Positions 60,349-60,387 of a stretch of DNA of 60,387 nucleotides are shown here, piece after piece. The stretch comes from JACRBT01 sp964474285 (GTDB lineage Bacteria > Chloroflexota > Dehalococcoidia > Tepidiformales > Tepidiformaceae), in contig CAYYSD010000005.1 of NCBI GenBank assembly GCA_964474285.1, positions 1-60,387 of the forward strand, written 5' to 3'. Position numbers and translations under genes: made by a program. Each line of letters begins with the position of its first letter. Position 1 is the stretch's first letter. The notes below the pieces were generated by a model. The model made no database searches and was not told where the DNA came from. It worked only from the letters and a program-made list of their open reading frames with translations.

Positions 60349-60387
60349 GTGATGGCTACCGGGTGGAGAGCGCTGCCTCAGAAGTCC

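Noticed and set aside
1..60387. CRISPR arrays, tRNA or rRNA genes, transposases
   Set aside because: Reading both strands revealed no regularly spaced direct repeats with unique spacers, no cloverleaf candidate with a T-loop, no rRNA core segments and no transposase-like motifs.

Overview
The window is GC-rich (about two-thirds G+C by eye) and gene-dense. Intergenic gaps are short, many gene pairs overlap by ATGA or GTGA, and there is no rRNA, tRNA, transposase, integrase or CRISPR array that I can recognise. The gene set suggests a free-living, probably monoderm bacterium of the phylum Chloroflexota (Dehalococcoidia-like lineages are my best guess). The reasons are a Tad/Flp pilus locus with no secretin, a PimA-like glycosyltransferase beside PatA-like acyltransferases, many GAF-rich sensor proteins, and MetY/MetX methionine synthesis. 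This placement is inference from gene content, not from a marker-gene tree.

Left part (1-14.4 kb): the 3' end of a surface protein with a self-cleaving S74 domain and a C-terminal membrane anchor; a polytopic membrane protein; a cupin and a TPR-LuxR regulator separated by a 19-bp inverted repeat; and an APH-like kinase. Then comes a complete thiamine-precursor uptake operon on the minus strand (thiamine-binding DUF77 protein, permease, lipoprotein, ATPase) behind a clear TPP riboswitch and intrinsic terminator. Next are a degenerate GGDEF membrane protein, an SDR dehydrogenase with asparagine synthase, and a small alpha/beta hydrolase.

Middle (14.4-24.2 kb): a very large FtsX-type permease with its ATPase; divergent metY-metX and a methyltransferase; a group II truncated haemoglobin; a DUF192 lipoprotein; and an esterase.

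24.2-32.6 kb is a minus-strand Tad pilus locus in the order flp, tadE, tadG/VWA, cpaB, cpaE, tadA, tadB, tadC. Hairpins after flp and after the VWA gene divide it into expression blocks. No prepilin peptidase and no secretin are present in the window.

33-45.9 kb: an ICMT-like methyltransferase; an ABC-2 exporter followed by glpK-glpD-sir2, in which the last three genes overlap by 4 bp; a carboxymuconolactone decarboxylase/beta-hydroxyacid dehydrogenase pair; then a tightly coupled glycolipid-type cluster of two LpxL/PatA-like acyltransferases, a PHP phosphoesterase and a PimA-like GT4; a second CMD-family protein; and a conserved hypothetical protein.

46-60.4 kb: the conserved triad of circularly permuted ATP-grasp, alpha-E protein and transglutaminase; aspS; a soluble hybrid histidine kinase of about 1950 residues with nine GAF-like units; a small hypothetical protein; a TlpA-like thioredoxin; and a PhoB/PhoR-like two-component pair.

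The observations most worth following are the nine-GAF kinase, the tandem-acyltransferase/PHP/PimA cluster, the riboswitch-controlled thiamine operon, the secretin-less Tad locus with its long non-coding leader, and the sirtuin translationally coupled to glycerol catabolism.
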